Below, piece by piece: positions 20,281 through 32,472 of a stretch of DNA of 34,698 bases. Every line of letters begins with the position of its first letter. Position 1 is the stretch's first letter. The notes below the pieces were generated by a model that worked only from the letters and a program-made list of their open reading frames with translations, was not told the origin of the DNA and did no database searches. Origin of the DNA: Nemertoderma westbladi (lineage: Eukaryota > Xenacoelomorpha > Nemertodermatida > Nemertodermatidae); NCBI GenBank assembly GCA_032718475.1, contig JAUCBJ010005534.1, forward strand, positions 1 through 34,698, in the 5' to 3' direction. Made by a program: the position numbers and the translations under genes.

Positions 20281-20539
20281 TACTCAAAAAGTTGAATTTT
20301 AAAAAAAAGTTGAATTTTAAACTCTACTCCAAAAGTTGAATTTTAATAAAAAGTTGAATTTTAAAAAATAAAGTTGAAATTTCAACTCAGTTGAAAATAG
20401 AACTTCTCCCCGACTGGTATAGGCCTATATGTATTTGTATTGGTGTATTATTGTATTTGTCAGTTTGTCTGTTTGTATTATATATTATAGTTAGGCCTAT
20501 ATTATATTTATAATTTATATATATAAAAACTCTTTCTTC

Positions 20540-22340
20540 ATTCCCAGCCTACAAGCAAGCTAGAAACAAATGTATTTCAGTAATTAAACAGAAGGTTGCC
20601 TACGAATGTAAAAACCTACCTGCCTACCTGCCTACTACCCTAGTAACCCCAAAATCATTTGGAAATTTATACGGGCAAAGGCAAGACCAGCAATACAGTG
20701 CCTCAGGAAGGATGGTAGTTCGTTTGCTCACAGCTGATATCGAAAAGGCTGCACTTTTAAATGAATATTTCCATATAAACTTCATTTACAAAAGAAGACC
20801 TTTTACATATTCTTTCTATTCTCAATAAATTAATTCAAGCATATCTACCATCAACTTCACATATGAATTAGTTCTTCTTCAGTCAATCAACGAAATGAGA
20901 GGGTCTGGTGCTACTGGTCCTGATCAAGTTTATCCACAAGTTATACAAGCACTATCTGATACAATTGCTGAATCCCTGGCTTCATTATTAAACTGCATAC
21001 TCTGATACTTGGACTTTCGGAAAGCCTTTGATTCAGTGCCACACCGGCACACCAGAGACTGATTGTCAAATTGCAGGCCCTTGGAATACTGGAATATGGA
21101 ATAACAGGCACGGCAAGTTATTAAATTGGTTTCGGGCATTTCTCTCTCTTGTAGATACCAACTAGGGCTCGATCGGAGTTGGGATTTGGCCGGAGCCGGA
21201 GCAGGAGCCGGAGTTGGACAATTTGGCCGGAGCCGGAGCAGGAGCCGGAGTTTTTCGAAAATTTTAAAAATTTAATTATTTATTAAAAAATAAATAAAGT
21301 ATGGTTATCGTTCACCAATCGCTCATAATCAATCATTAATTTCTAATTAATTTCATAATTTATAGATTTACGAATTTTCAATTTAAAATTTAAGTAATTA
21401 ATTTATCACGGACAGACGGCCTGACGCTGACGGCTAAAAATAACCTACAGTACCTAACTCTGTAACTCACTAACTGTCTAATTGTGGTAGGAGGTGTGTT
21501 GTGTACTGCTGTACTGTCACTGTACAGCTGTAGGTAGCCTACCGTACGTGTACCAGTACTGCAGTACAGTATGCTGGCATGACAGCAGTAAATGGCTGCA
21601 GTGGTACAGTGTACAATCATAGCATTTACAATTTTTTACAGTAGGGCCTATCTGTAACAGTCTGCTAGTCAGCCAGCTGGCCAGTACCAGTACTGCAGTA
21701 CAGTCAACGGTCAGTCAGTCATTGACTTTAAGTAAATACTGCAGTATTGTGCTTGATATTGAAGCTGTACTACAGTATTTATAGTGTAAATAATTGTTCC
21801 GATTAGAATATGCACGAAATATAATACTTTATTAAAAAATTAACTCCGGCAATATTTTTACCGGAGCCGGAGCAGGAGCCGGAGGTGCCAAAATGGCCGG
21901 AGCCGGAGCCGGAGGCCGGAGCTCCGATCGAGCCCTAATACCAACGCGTGGTCATCAGCATCAGTGGAAAAACATTACCGTGGCTACCTGTTGACAGTCA
22001 GACAGTGGTGTTCCTCAGAGAAGTGTTGCTGGAGTTTTCTTGTTCCTTGGATACGTGGATGATGTTCCAACTCTACTCACTCAGCTCATTCATCTTTTCG
22101 CCGATGACCTCAAAGACAGCATTATATTCGACCCCAGTAACATCACCTCTATCAGTCTATTGCCCCACTACATGATTGATTGATTGACGTGATTTGGATA
22201 TCCTGGACCGCTGGAGCAAATTGTGCCAACTTCTTTTTAACCACGACAAATGTAAGGCAGTAAGGTAATGCTCGACCACTCACTAAAGTCCACAGATTTA
22301 TATAAAGACTTGGGAGTCCTGTAGAGAGCATGACATTGGT
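20540..22340 (+). pseudogene. Decayed LINE reverse transcriptase gene, split by a hAT MITE
   Basis: Reading across several frames shows ordered pieces of a Jockey/CR1-group reverse transcriptase: AYKQARNKCISVIKQ, LTADIEKAALLNEYF, MRGSGATGPDQVYPQ, LDFRKAFDSVPH, then QRVVIS, FLGYVDDVPTLLTQLIH followed by FADDLK (the catalytic [FY]xDD motif), and LDRWSKLCQLLFNHDKCKA. Many frameshifts and stops are present. A 775-bp hAT MITE (21163-21937) sits between SLVDTN and QRVV; leaving it out makes the homology continuous. The 5' endonuclease end and the 3' end are not seen. Confidence 0.85.
21163..21937. mobile_element. Non-autonomous hAT element with (GCCGGA)n subterminal repeats
   Basis: 775 bp. It starts TAGGGCTCGATCGGAG and ends with its reverse complement, with an exact 8-bp target duplication ATACCAAC at 21155-21162 and 21938-21945. 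Both ends carry GCCGGA hexamer arrays where the 13338-14245 relative has GCCGGT. It interrupts the LINE pseudogene. The interior has repeated TACTGCAGTA words and no gene. Confidence 0.93.
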
Positions 22341-22980
22341 GATTGGTTAATTCAACACATTATATACTCGTTGAGACTATTATCATGTAATCTTTAGTCA
22401 ATGTCTTCCATTTCGAAGTGTGTGCAAGTAGACAAGGGAATTGCCATAAAGGGTGAAGGAATATTGTAAGGCAGTAAGGGGAAGGTGATGTTTTTGATGG
22501 AAATAGACAACCTCTGATTAAAAGTAAATGACTGCAGTGTAGGTAGTGTACCAATATTCAATATATTTTGAATCATAGCACTTAATAGCTTAATATTATT
22601 CATTATTATTAAAACAGTGTTACAGGAAATGTATAGTCTAAAATAAATAAAAATAATGTAAAATTAATTTAAAACCAAGATATTGCATAATTTCTTTATA
22701 GGGAAAGCTGTAATTTCCCTATAGGGAAACACAAATTTCCCTATAGGGAAATATATATCCCCTATTATAATATAATAATAATATATATATTATATATAAT
22801 ATATTTTATAATATATTCCCTATTGGGCTAATTTCCCAGACTCACAGATTTCACAGCACTCATTCATCAGCCGACGCCGACTGGCCGATGGAATAAAAAC
22901 TGAAAAACTTTCACCGTTCAGCCGGTGGGATTACTTTTTTTAAAACACTGCACAAACAGACAAACAACGCTACCCGGTCA
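22341..22980. other. No gene recognised; palindromes at 22714-22751
   Basis: AT-rich. Two perfect TTTCCCTATAGGGAAA palindromes lie at 22714-22729 and 22736-22751, followed by a TATA-rich stretch (22770-22820). Minus-strand frames at 22360-22603 have no motif. Confidence 0.5.
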
Positions 22981-22984
22981 AGGC

Positions 22985-23070
22985 AGCAGGGGCAGAGGGG
23001 AACGAACCGGGGCGGGGCCTCCTAATTGGAAGCCCAGGCTGCCAGGAATGTCGCCACTAGACAGCTAGAA
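22985..23070 (-). mobile_element. tRNA-derived SINE head, diverged
   Basis: Read on the minus strand it has CTGTCTAGTGGCGACATTC (A-box-like), GGGCTTCCAATTAGGAGG, then CGGTTCGTTCCCC (B-box-like). The order and central words match the SINE at 33800-34030. The B box is mutated and the tail is short, so the copy is old or truncated. Confidence 0.6.
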
Positions 23071-23205
23071 CATGCGGCTGCTTGAAAATTACAACGAGTT
23101 GTGGGAATTTCCGGTTTGACTGTTTGAGGGGCACTGAAACGCTAAAAAACGCATGTGTCTAAAACCCGTGTCTGGTGGGAAAACACATTCATTTCTACAT
23201 TGTTT

Positions 23206-23470
23206 ATATATGAAAAGACTCTAATATTTTTCTCAAATTTCCCGGTTTCCTCGGGAAAATACCAGGAAAAAATACGGGAAATATTTTCACAATCTTTAGC
23301 CTATTCAAATTTTTTTTTCGAATATTCATTACCTTTACCAGTAGGCCTACTGCATCGTACCTCTATGCGCTATGTATGAAAAGACTCTGATATTTTTCTC
23401 AAATTTTCCAGTCTCCTCGGGGAAATAACAGGAAAAAAGACGGGAAAAATTTTCCCAAAAATTGTAAAGA
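23206..23470 (+). repeat. Direct repeat of about 95 bp
   Basis: 23206-23300 and 23372-23470 share TGAAAAGACTCT, ATATTTTTCTCAAATTT and TCCTCGGG with substitutions. Unit spacing is 166 bp, with TAGGCCTAC between them. Confidence 0.8.
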
Positions 23471-23577
23471 TTTTAGATAAACATGGTGTTATCAATCCAT
23501 ATTGCTGTATTTTTATTATACAAATACAAAGCACTTCCGCACAATTACAAAGCAGGCAAATTAATTTCACCATTTGT

Positions 23578-23860
23578 TTGAGGTAAAGGAGCAGGTTACA
23601 TAGGCAGGCTTTTCTAACCAAAACAATAAACGGCCACTTTACCTATTGTGGGAAAGGATCAGGTTGCAGAGGCGGGCTTTTCTAACCAAAACAATAAACG
23701 ATCACTTCAGCAAACACCAAAACAATAAAGATCTGCAATTTGTAACAATAAAGAGCCACTTTACCAATTGAGGGAAAGGAGCAAGTTAAAATGTTACAGA
23801 GGCGGGCTTTTCTAACCATAACAATAAAGGATCACTTTACTAATTGAGGGAAACCATACT
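23578..23860 (+). repeat. Tandem copies of the dispersed AAAGGAGCAGGTTACA repeat
   Basis: Three full units at about 23578, 23646 and 23765, each with GGGAAAGGAKCAGGTT, CAGGCTTTTCTAACC or its GCGGGCTTTT form, and AACAATAAACGRYCACTTT, plus one shortened unit near 23715-23760. Single copies sit elsewhere in the window in both orientations. Confidence 0.85.
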
Positions 23861-23869
23861 GCCATATGG

Positions 23870-24288
23870 TCAGACAAAATTGTAAAAAGCGTTTCATAAA
23901 AATAAGCGGTATATTATACATAAATAATGTCTGAATGTGTTTTAAGGGACGATCAGACGGTCCCCAAAGTAACAATACCCGCAGTAGTTGGGGGTATAGT
24001 TATTACAGTACTGACCTGCCGGTACTGCAGTGCAGCCAACATGAGTCTGTGGTCTGAGACTACCACTACATCTAATAGAAGCTGTTGTCAGGTTGTGTTT
24101 ATAATACCTGAATACACCTGTACACCAATCTGCCAATACTGGTGAACTGGTAAAATAAATAACAGTTGACAGTAATAGGCCTACTGCAGTTGTTAAAAAT
24201 TCAGTGCCCCTGAAACCGGAGAGTCCGAGTTGCGGTAAATTGCGGTTAGTTACGATAAATTGCGGTTTTAAATAGGACCGCCCCAAGT
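23870..24288. other. No gene supported
   Basis: A 114-codon minus-strand frame (23942-24286) overlaps a plus-strand frame; neither shows a domain. Short ATTGCGGTTA and AAATTGCGG repeats lie at 24228-24268. Confidence 0.4.
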
Positions 24289-24486
24289 TCTGAAGTTGTA
24301 TTTTAAGAAAAAGTTGAATTTTAAACCCTCCTAGTCCTTGGTCCTAGGCCTAGCCTACAATAATTATAATCTTTATCATACCTAGTCCCATAAGCTAAGC
24401 AGATAAGTTAAATTTTAAAAAATTTTAATTTTAAAAAATAAAGTTGAAATTTCAACTCAGTCGAAAATATAACTTCTACCCGACTG
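24289..24486 (+). mobile_element. Right-end fragment of the CAGTCGGGG-family transposon
   Basis: Ends AACTTCTACCCGACTG after AAATTTCAACTCAG, as does the right end at 20416. Its left side differs by a roughly 80-bp insertion or divergence. No left end pairs with it nearby. It abuts the LINE at 24487 exactly at the TIR end, as if the transposon had inserted in the LINE and the left half was later lost. Confidence 0.7.
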
Positions 24487-25226
24487 TTCTACAGATCCAC
24501 ACATCTGTATTTACTGCCGGACATGTCCCAGTAGCTACTGTTCGTATTCGTAACATTATTTTACCATGGGTTAAAGAAGCGATACATTTGGGAAACATTT
24601 TTGATTTTGAGGGCAAATTCTATAAAGATATTTTAAGTAAAAGAGGTAAATTTATAGGTAAATTGAATTGTATTAGACGTGAATTTAGCTTTGCTCATCC
24701 ACACAGTATCTGTAAAATTCAGCGCATTTTTGCTACAAGTTTCTACGGTAGTAATCTATGGGATATTTGGAGTGATAGTTGTCATAAGCTGATTACTAGT
24801 TGGAATATTAACTTTCGTTTAACCTGGAAATTACCTTACAATACACACAGATTTTTTGTTGAGGGGCTTTCAGATTTTCCGTATCCTATGACGATGTTAT
24901 GCAGCCGCTTTGTTAATTTTGCCACATCAATTTCTAATTGCGCAAAACCTAGTATTCGTTTTCTTGCAAATCTTACATTATACGACTGTAGGTCGATTAG
25001 TGGTACGAATCTTAAGCGGATCGCTAATAAATGTAATGTAGCTATTCATTGTGTGACAGCGAAAATGTGCAATAATATTTCTTGGTTTGTAAATGATTCT
25101 AATTTACCATATATTAACCTTTGTCGTGAATTGGTCAATTGTAAACATGGGGAGGACGATTTATTCGTACCAGGTTTCTCCACAGAGGAACTTAATAATA
25201 TTTTAAATTATATATGTGCTTCGTAA
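24487..25226 (+). pseudogene. LINE polymerase C-terminal region (CR1/L2-like), partial but open
   Basis: About 245 codons with no stop. Features include WVKEAIHLGNIFD (the KHLG-like motif after the catalytic core), EFSFAHPHSICKIQRIF, SFYGSNLWDIWSD (matching the GSPLWDL block of CR1/L2-type elements), SWNINFRLTWKLPYNTHRFF and YDCRSISGTNLKRI. All lie C-terminal to the reverse transcriptase active site, so this copy cannot encode a working enzyme. It is from a different LINE family than 3060-3690. The apparent start at 24444 lies in the neighbouring transposon end and is not real. Confidence 0.85.
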
Positions 25227-25561
25227 CCTTTAGAAATAATCCCGAAATTATAATTTAAATAGGATTTTTCAATTTTTCATATGTGATACGACGATTGTAA
25301 ATGTATATCGATTTGATCTAATTTGTAATTATTGTAAACACTTTGTAACTATTTACTAGTTGAACTAGGCGATCGTTAAATTGATATTTAGTTGTACTAC
25401 GTAATTAGCATTATATATATATTCAATATTGTACTACAGTAGTTAGTTAGGCTCATATTCATATTCTTGTGCTTTTCCACTATGTATGCTGTACTATTAG
25501 TTGATGTAATGCAATTTAATATGTACGAAATAAATAAATAAATAAATAAAATAAATAAATT
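24487..25561 (+). mobile_element. 5'-truncated non-LTR retrotransposon with (AAAT)n tail
   Basis: Contains the C-terminal part of a LINE polymerase in an open frame to the stop at 25224-25226, then about 300 bp of 3' untranslated sequence ending in an AAATAAAT microsatellite (about 25527-25560), the usual mark of LINE 3' ends. It stops 76 bp before a KLC coding exon, so it sits in the presumed 5' intron. Confidence 0.8.
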
Positions 25562-25618
25562 GCAGATTGGTTGGTTTTTCACTCTATAGACTATCTATTG
25601 TATTGTAACTTCAAGTGA

Positions 25619-28159
<2,541 letters not shown>

Positions 28160-29008
28160 GTCGAGCAATACTACCAACGGGCGCTGGTAATATACTGCAA
28201 GACACTGGGTTCCGACGACCCAAACGTAGCAAAGACCAAGAACAACCTGGCGTCGGCGTACATGAAGCAGGGCAAGTTGGCCGAGGCGGAGGACTTGTAC
28301 CGGGAGGTTCTGCACCGCAGTATCGACGCGCAGACCCGACACGAGGCCGGGGAGGAGGAGGGCAGACAGGGGAGCGTGTCGAGTCCCTACGAGGAGTACG
28401 GGATGTGGCACAAAGCCGCCAAGGTGGACAGCCCCACGGTCACATCGACGCTGCGCAATCTCAGCGCCCTCTATCGGCGGCAAGGGAGAACGGCGGCGGC
28501 GGGGTCGTTGGAAGCCATCGCGAACGGGACGCACAGCTGGGACGCGGGTCGGTTGGGACGGATTAAGGACGTGTTGGACAGGTCGGAGTCGACCACGCCG
28601 GTGCGGAACGGGGGGCCGCCGCCGCGGGTGGTGGTCTACCACGGGGGGGAGGAGGAGGACTGCAGCATCGGGGGGACGGCGGACTGGCGCTCGGTAGGGG
28701 ACGGGGCCCTCCAGCGGAGCGGTTCCTTCTCGCGGATCCGCCAGTCCATCCGCCGCTCGATAAAGTTCGTGAAGGCGATCCGAGGCGGGGCTCCCGTGCT
28801 GGAGAGCTCCGGGGAGGGGCCAGCCGCCGCCCCCGTCCCCTCCAACTTTATGAAGCGGGCCAGTTCGCTGTCCTCCGTCCTCTCCCCCGGAGTGGCGGCG
28901 CACGGTGGCGGCGCGCCACACAGACGGATGTCTGCCGGTCTCGCCGTAAACACCATCGGCCATTCCATCAGCAGTAACGATATCGGAAGGAGTCAAACTG
29001 CGAACTAA
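28160..29008 (+). CDS. KLC: Kinesin light chain, coding exon 2 (residues 352-633)
   Basis: Continues in phase 0 from exon 1. It completes TPR4 (VEQYYQRAL), then TPR5 (about 374-408, AKTKNNLASAYMKQGKLAEA), a linker, the conserved MWHKAAKVDSPTVTSTLRNL block and TPR6 (SALYRRQGR). The TPR5-TPR6 linker is shorter and much altered compared with typical animal KLC, lacking the usual RAHEREFG start. The C-terminal tail of about 170 residues is Ser/Arg/Gly-rich with a basic amphipathic-looking stretch (IRQSIRRSIKFVKAI), suggestive of membrane or phospho-regulatory contact, as in vertebrate KLC C-terminal variants; this is inference. The exon is markedly GC-rich against AT-rich surroundings. The stop TAA is at 29006-29008; the full protein is 633 aa, within the family range. 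Confidence 0.95.
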   Translation, partial: VEQYYQRALVIYCKTLGSDDPNVAKTKNNLASAYMKQGKLAEAEDLYREVLHRSIDAQTRHEAGEEEGRQGSVSSPYEEYGMWHKAAKVDSPTVTSTLRNLSALYRRQGRTAAAGSLEAIANGTHSWDAGRLGRIKDVLDRSESTTPVRNGGPPPRVVVYHGGEEEDCSIGGTADWRSVGDGALQRSGSFSRIRQSIRRSIKFVKAIRGGAPVLESSGEGPAAAPVPSNFMKRASSLSSVLSPGVAAHGGGAPHRRMSAGLAVNTIGHSISSNDIGRSQTAN

Positions 29009-31150
29009 ATTCGGTTATATACCGGTACTACGTCGGAGTAATTATTGGGTGAGTGCGTTAATTATTAGTTCGGTATTTATAGTGCCACAGTGTCCGAGTG
29101 GATGCAGCGGCTGAACTTAACTCAATCAGCGGTACAATGGGAACCTTGGGGTGTAAATATGGGATTGGTTAGTTATGGCGTGTTTATCACCCTTGGGAGT
29201 TAGTGTGACGCCTCCTTGCCTTACAGGTAACAGCCAAGAGAGTGGGTGCGTCCTTCGGTTTACTGTGTTTGATGCTGAGTTGTCCATTACAAACAATATT
29301 AATATCCGTTATTATAACTACACTAACTATTTATTACTAATGAACATTTATATTCCCCATAACAGGAAACCATTCCGAAGAAATGTTGCTATGGAAACAT
29401 TCACCACGATTTTAACCTCACTCGCTTTCTATTAGACCACCACTATGCCAGACCACCGCAGTATTTTAGTTCGTTCACAACCATTCAATAGGTTCCGCAC
29501 TCTGTGTGTGTGTGGGGGGGGGGGGGGGGGGGGGGGTGTCTTCTCAACCAATATAGGTAAGTAACTGAGAGAGGGTACACTATGGTTGTTATTAGTAAAG
29601 GGTAATTTAATATAATTTTATTCGTGGCGAATTTTGCACATATTGTTGGGTGAAAATCATGCAATAGGCCTGTCTGCGCCAGTCATGGTTATATGCATTT
29701 ATCCAACAGTTTGCAATTAATATTATTTTGTAAATATAATTTTTATTTTCATTATAAAACTTATAACCTTAATAATTAATACTTGATTTTCGTAGGCCAG
29801 TCATTCGTTAATTGTTTTTTAAATTGATTTCTTAATATTGTAAATTTGTGCTTTTTTGGTCGAATTTAAATGTAATTTAATGTATAATTTAGGGAGAATG
29901 TTATTTTTTTGTAATATCAACTGAATAATTACCATCTGAGTATATTTTTACTACACAATATGCTTATAACGCTAAACCATATTGTTTTTGCATTGGTTTC
30001 CTTTGTTATTATTGCTGGTAAGAAAGGCAAGTGTAATAAATGTCTGTCTGTACACAATAAATGTCTGTCTGTACACACTAGTTCTTAATTAATATCAACC
30101 CAGGTGCAGTTTATTGAAGTAAGTGCTATTACGTTAACTTCTTATTATTCGTGACTTCCCCTTAAATGCCTCCCTAAGTAGGTTACAAGAGATTTACGTT
30201 GCCTAGGCTACATGTCCGACGCCGTGGCAACCCTGTATTTGACTTGTTTTTGGTTTTTCTTGTTGTTGTTCTGGTTATAACTCGGTATAGCGCGGGAGCT
30301 AAGATGCGAGAGGACTTGGTTCGATAGCGGATCTGGTATTTTTATTTAAACTAAAATTCCGATTTAAAGTTTCGCCGTTTCGTTTACAGCCCAATTAGCT
30401 TGCAACGCAGGCTTTTCTACCCTTTTTAAATTCATTTCATTTACGTTATTTGTTATTTATTTTTTCCTTATTTATCTGCTTATAAAGCCAGATTATTTCA
30501 CTAACGTTTACCTGAACCGCAGACAATTTCCACGCCATTCTTACTAGTAAAACATTTCGTTAAAATATCATTATTATTTGACAATTATTGTAGAACTAAT
30601 ATAAATTATTTAACATAATAATATCAATATTATGTTTACAGAGCGCAACTTAATAATACTTATTGACTATCTGCGTTGATTAATATTCTTTAAAATAAAT
30701 TTTATATTATTTGTTTATTAAAAATCGTTCAGCTACAGAACTATTCCAACATCTACGTCCAATCGATAAAGTAATTTCAATGCGAATGTTTTTAATATTT
30801 AATGGAAATGTAATGTATGTTTATGTAAATACTATTAAGTATATTTTAGCGTCCGCTGTATGATTAGCATTCTCTTAAAATAATTTATTTCTCAATAGGA
30901 TTTTAAATTATCTATGATTTACTAATTATTAAAGTTATTTCGTTAATAAACTCAATAATATAGATAAATATTGTTCATTATTAGTTACCCCTGAACCCCA
31001 GAAATATATATTATAATATAGTTATTATTATAGTTATTATATTATAGTTTAAGTTAGTTCATATTCAATAATGATTTGAAATTTATACATTTCTAAAGTC
31101 TATTTATTTCATATTATTCCAAAATTCAAACATACTTAAATTAATAACGC
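29009..31150. other. KLC 3' UTR and downstream AT-rich DNA
   Basis: No further gene recognised. Candidate polyadenylation signals AATAAA are at 30035-30040 and 30056-30061, the second in a local duplication of TGTCTGTCTGTACACA. That would make a UTR of about 1 kb, but other sites are possible. A (TG)n run then 23 G bases lies at about 29503-29536. The frame at 29175-29435 has no recognisable motif. Confidence 0.5.
29514..29536 (+). repeat. Poly-G run of 23 bases after (TG)n
   Basis: TGTGTGTG followed by an uninterrupted G tract, in the likely KLC 3' untranslated or downstream region. Confidence 0.95.
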
Positions 31151-31162
31151 TGTATTTGCAGC

Positions 31163-32472
31163 ATACCAGTACCACTACGTGACACCGCTACCAGTATACC
31201 ACTGCGTGACACCGCTACAAGTACCACTGCGTGAGACCGCTACCTGTATCAAACTGTGACACCGCTACAAGTATGCCACTGCGTGACACCGCTACCTGTA
31301 CCACAGTGTGACACCGCTACCTGGACAACTGCGTGACACCGCTACCAGTACCACTGCGTGACACCGCTACCAGTACCACTGCGTGACACCGCTACCAGTA
31401 CCACTGCGTGACACCGCTACCTGGACAACTGCGTGACACCGCTACCAGTACCACTTCGTGACACCGCTACAAGTACCACTGCGTGAGACCGCTACCTGTA
31501 CCACAGTGTGACACCGCTACCTGGACAACTGCGTGACACCGCTACCAGTACCACTGCGTGACACCGCTACAAGTACCACTTCGTGATACCGCTACCAGTA
31601 CCACTGCGTGACACCGCTACCTGTACCACAGTGTGATACCGCTACCTGGACAACTGCGTGACACCGCTACCAGTACCACTGCGTGACACCGCTAGCAGAA
31701 TGCCACTAGTAATGCAGTACCGCTGCGTGACACCACTACCAGTTCCACTGCGTGACACCGCTACCAGTACTACTGCGTGACACCACTACCAGTACCACTC
31801 GTGACACCGCTACCAGTACTACAGCATGACACCACTACCAGTACCTCTGCGTGACACCACTACCAGTACCATTGCGTGACACCGCTACCAGTGCCACTGT
31901 GTGACACCACTACCAGTACCACTGCGTGACACCGCTAGCTGAATCACAGTGTGACACCGCTACCGGTACCACTGCGTGACACCACTACCAGTACCACTGC
32001 GTGACACCGCTACCAGTACCGCTGCGTGATACCACTACCAGTTCCACTGCGTGACACCGCTACCAGTACTACTGCGTGATACCACTACCAGTACCACTTC
32101 GTGACACCACTACCAGTACCACTGCGTGACACCGTTACCAGTACCACTGCGTGACACCACTACCAGTACCACTGCGTTACACCGCTACCAGTACCGCTGC
32201 GTGACACCACTACCAGTTCCTCTGCGTGACACCGCTACCAGTACTACTGCGTGACACCACTACCAGTACCACTCGTGACATCGCTACCAGTACTACAGCA
32301 TGACACCACTACCAGTACCTCTGCGTGACACCACTACCAGTACCACTGCGTGACACCGCTACCAGTGCCACTGTGTGACACCACTACCAGTACCACTGCG
32401 TGACACCGCTAGCTGAATCACAGTGTGACACCGCTACCGGTACCACTGCGTGACACCACTACAAGTACCACG
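31163..32472 (+). repeat. 25-bp minisatellite with 474-bp higher-order repeat
   Basis: About 52 units of GCGTGACACCGCTACCAGTA plus CCACT, 25-bp period. The first half alternates with CTGGACAACT and CTGTACCACA unit variants. From 31717 a series of distinctive units recurs at 32191: GTACCGCTG then GTTCC, a shortened CACTCGTGAC unit, a CAGCATGAC unit and CTAGCTGAATCACAGTG (31935 and 32409). The offset is 474 bp, 19 units with one deletion. The period is not a multiple of three, so it is non-coding. Confidence 0.97.

Larger units (their letters stand above)
17362..20416. mobile_element. 3.1 kb TIR element, ends CAGTCGGGGAGAAGTTC
   Basis: The left end begins CAGTCGGGGAGAAGTTC and the right end is its complement. 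The subterminal parts are full of GTTGAAATTT/AAATTTCAAC words, and palindromic TGTCAAATTTGACA words lie further in. A 5-bp target duplication GTATA is at 17357-17361 and 20417-20421. The element contains the nested 17699-18806 element, a possible coding remnant at 18926-19227, and poly-G and poly-C runs. A second copy of its right end lies at 24289-24486. Confidence 0.75.

Noticed and set aside
23942-24286. Minus-strand 114-aa frame with Cys residues
   Set aside because: No domain, no homology recognised, overlaps repeats and a plus-strand frame of similar quality.
29082-29165. tRNA-like words (GTCCGAGTGGATGCAGCGG)
   Set aside because: Resembles a D-arm by eye but has no B box or cloverleaf.
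31163-32472. CRISPR-like array
   Set aside because: Units are contiguous 25-bp repeats without unique spacers, in a eukaryotic genome.
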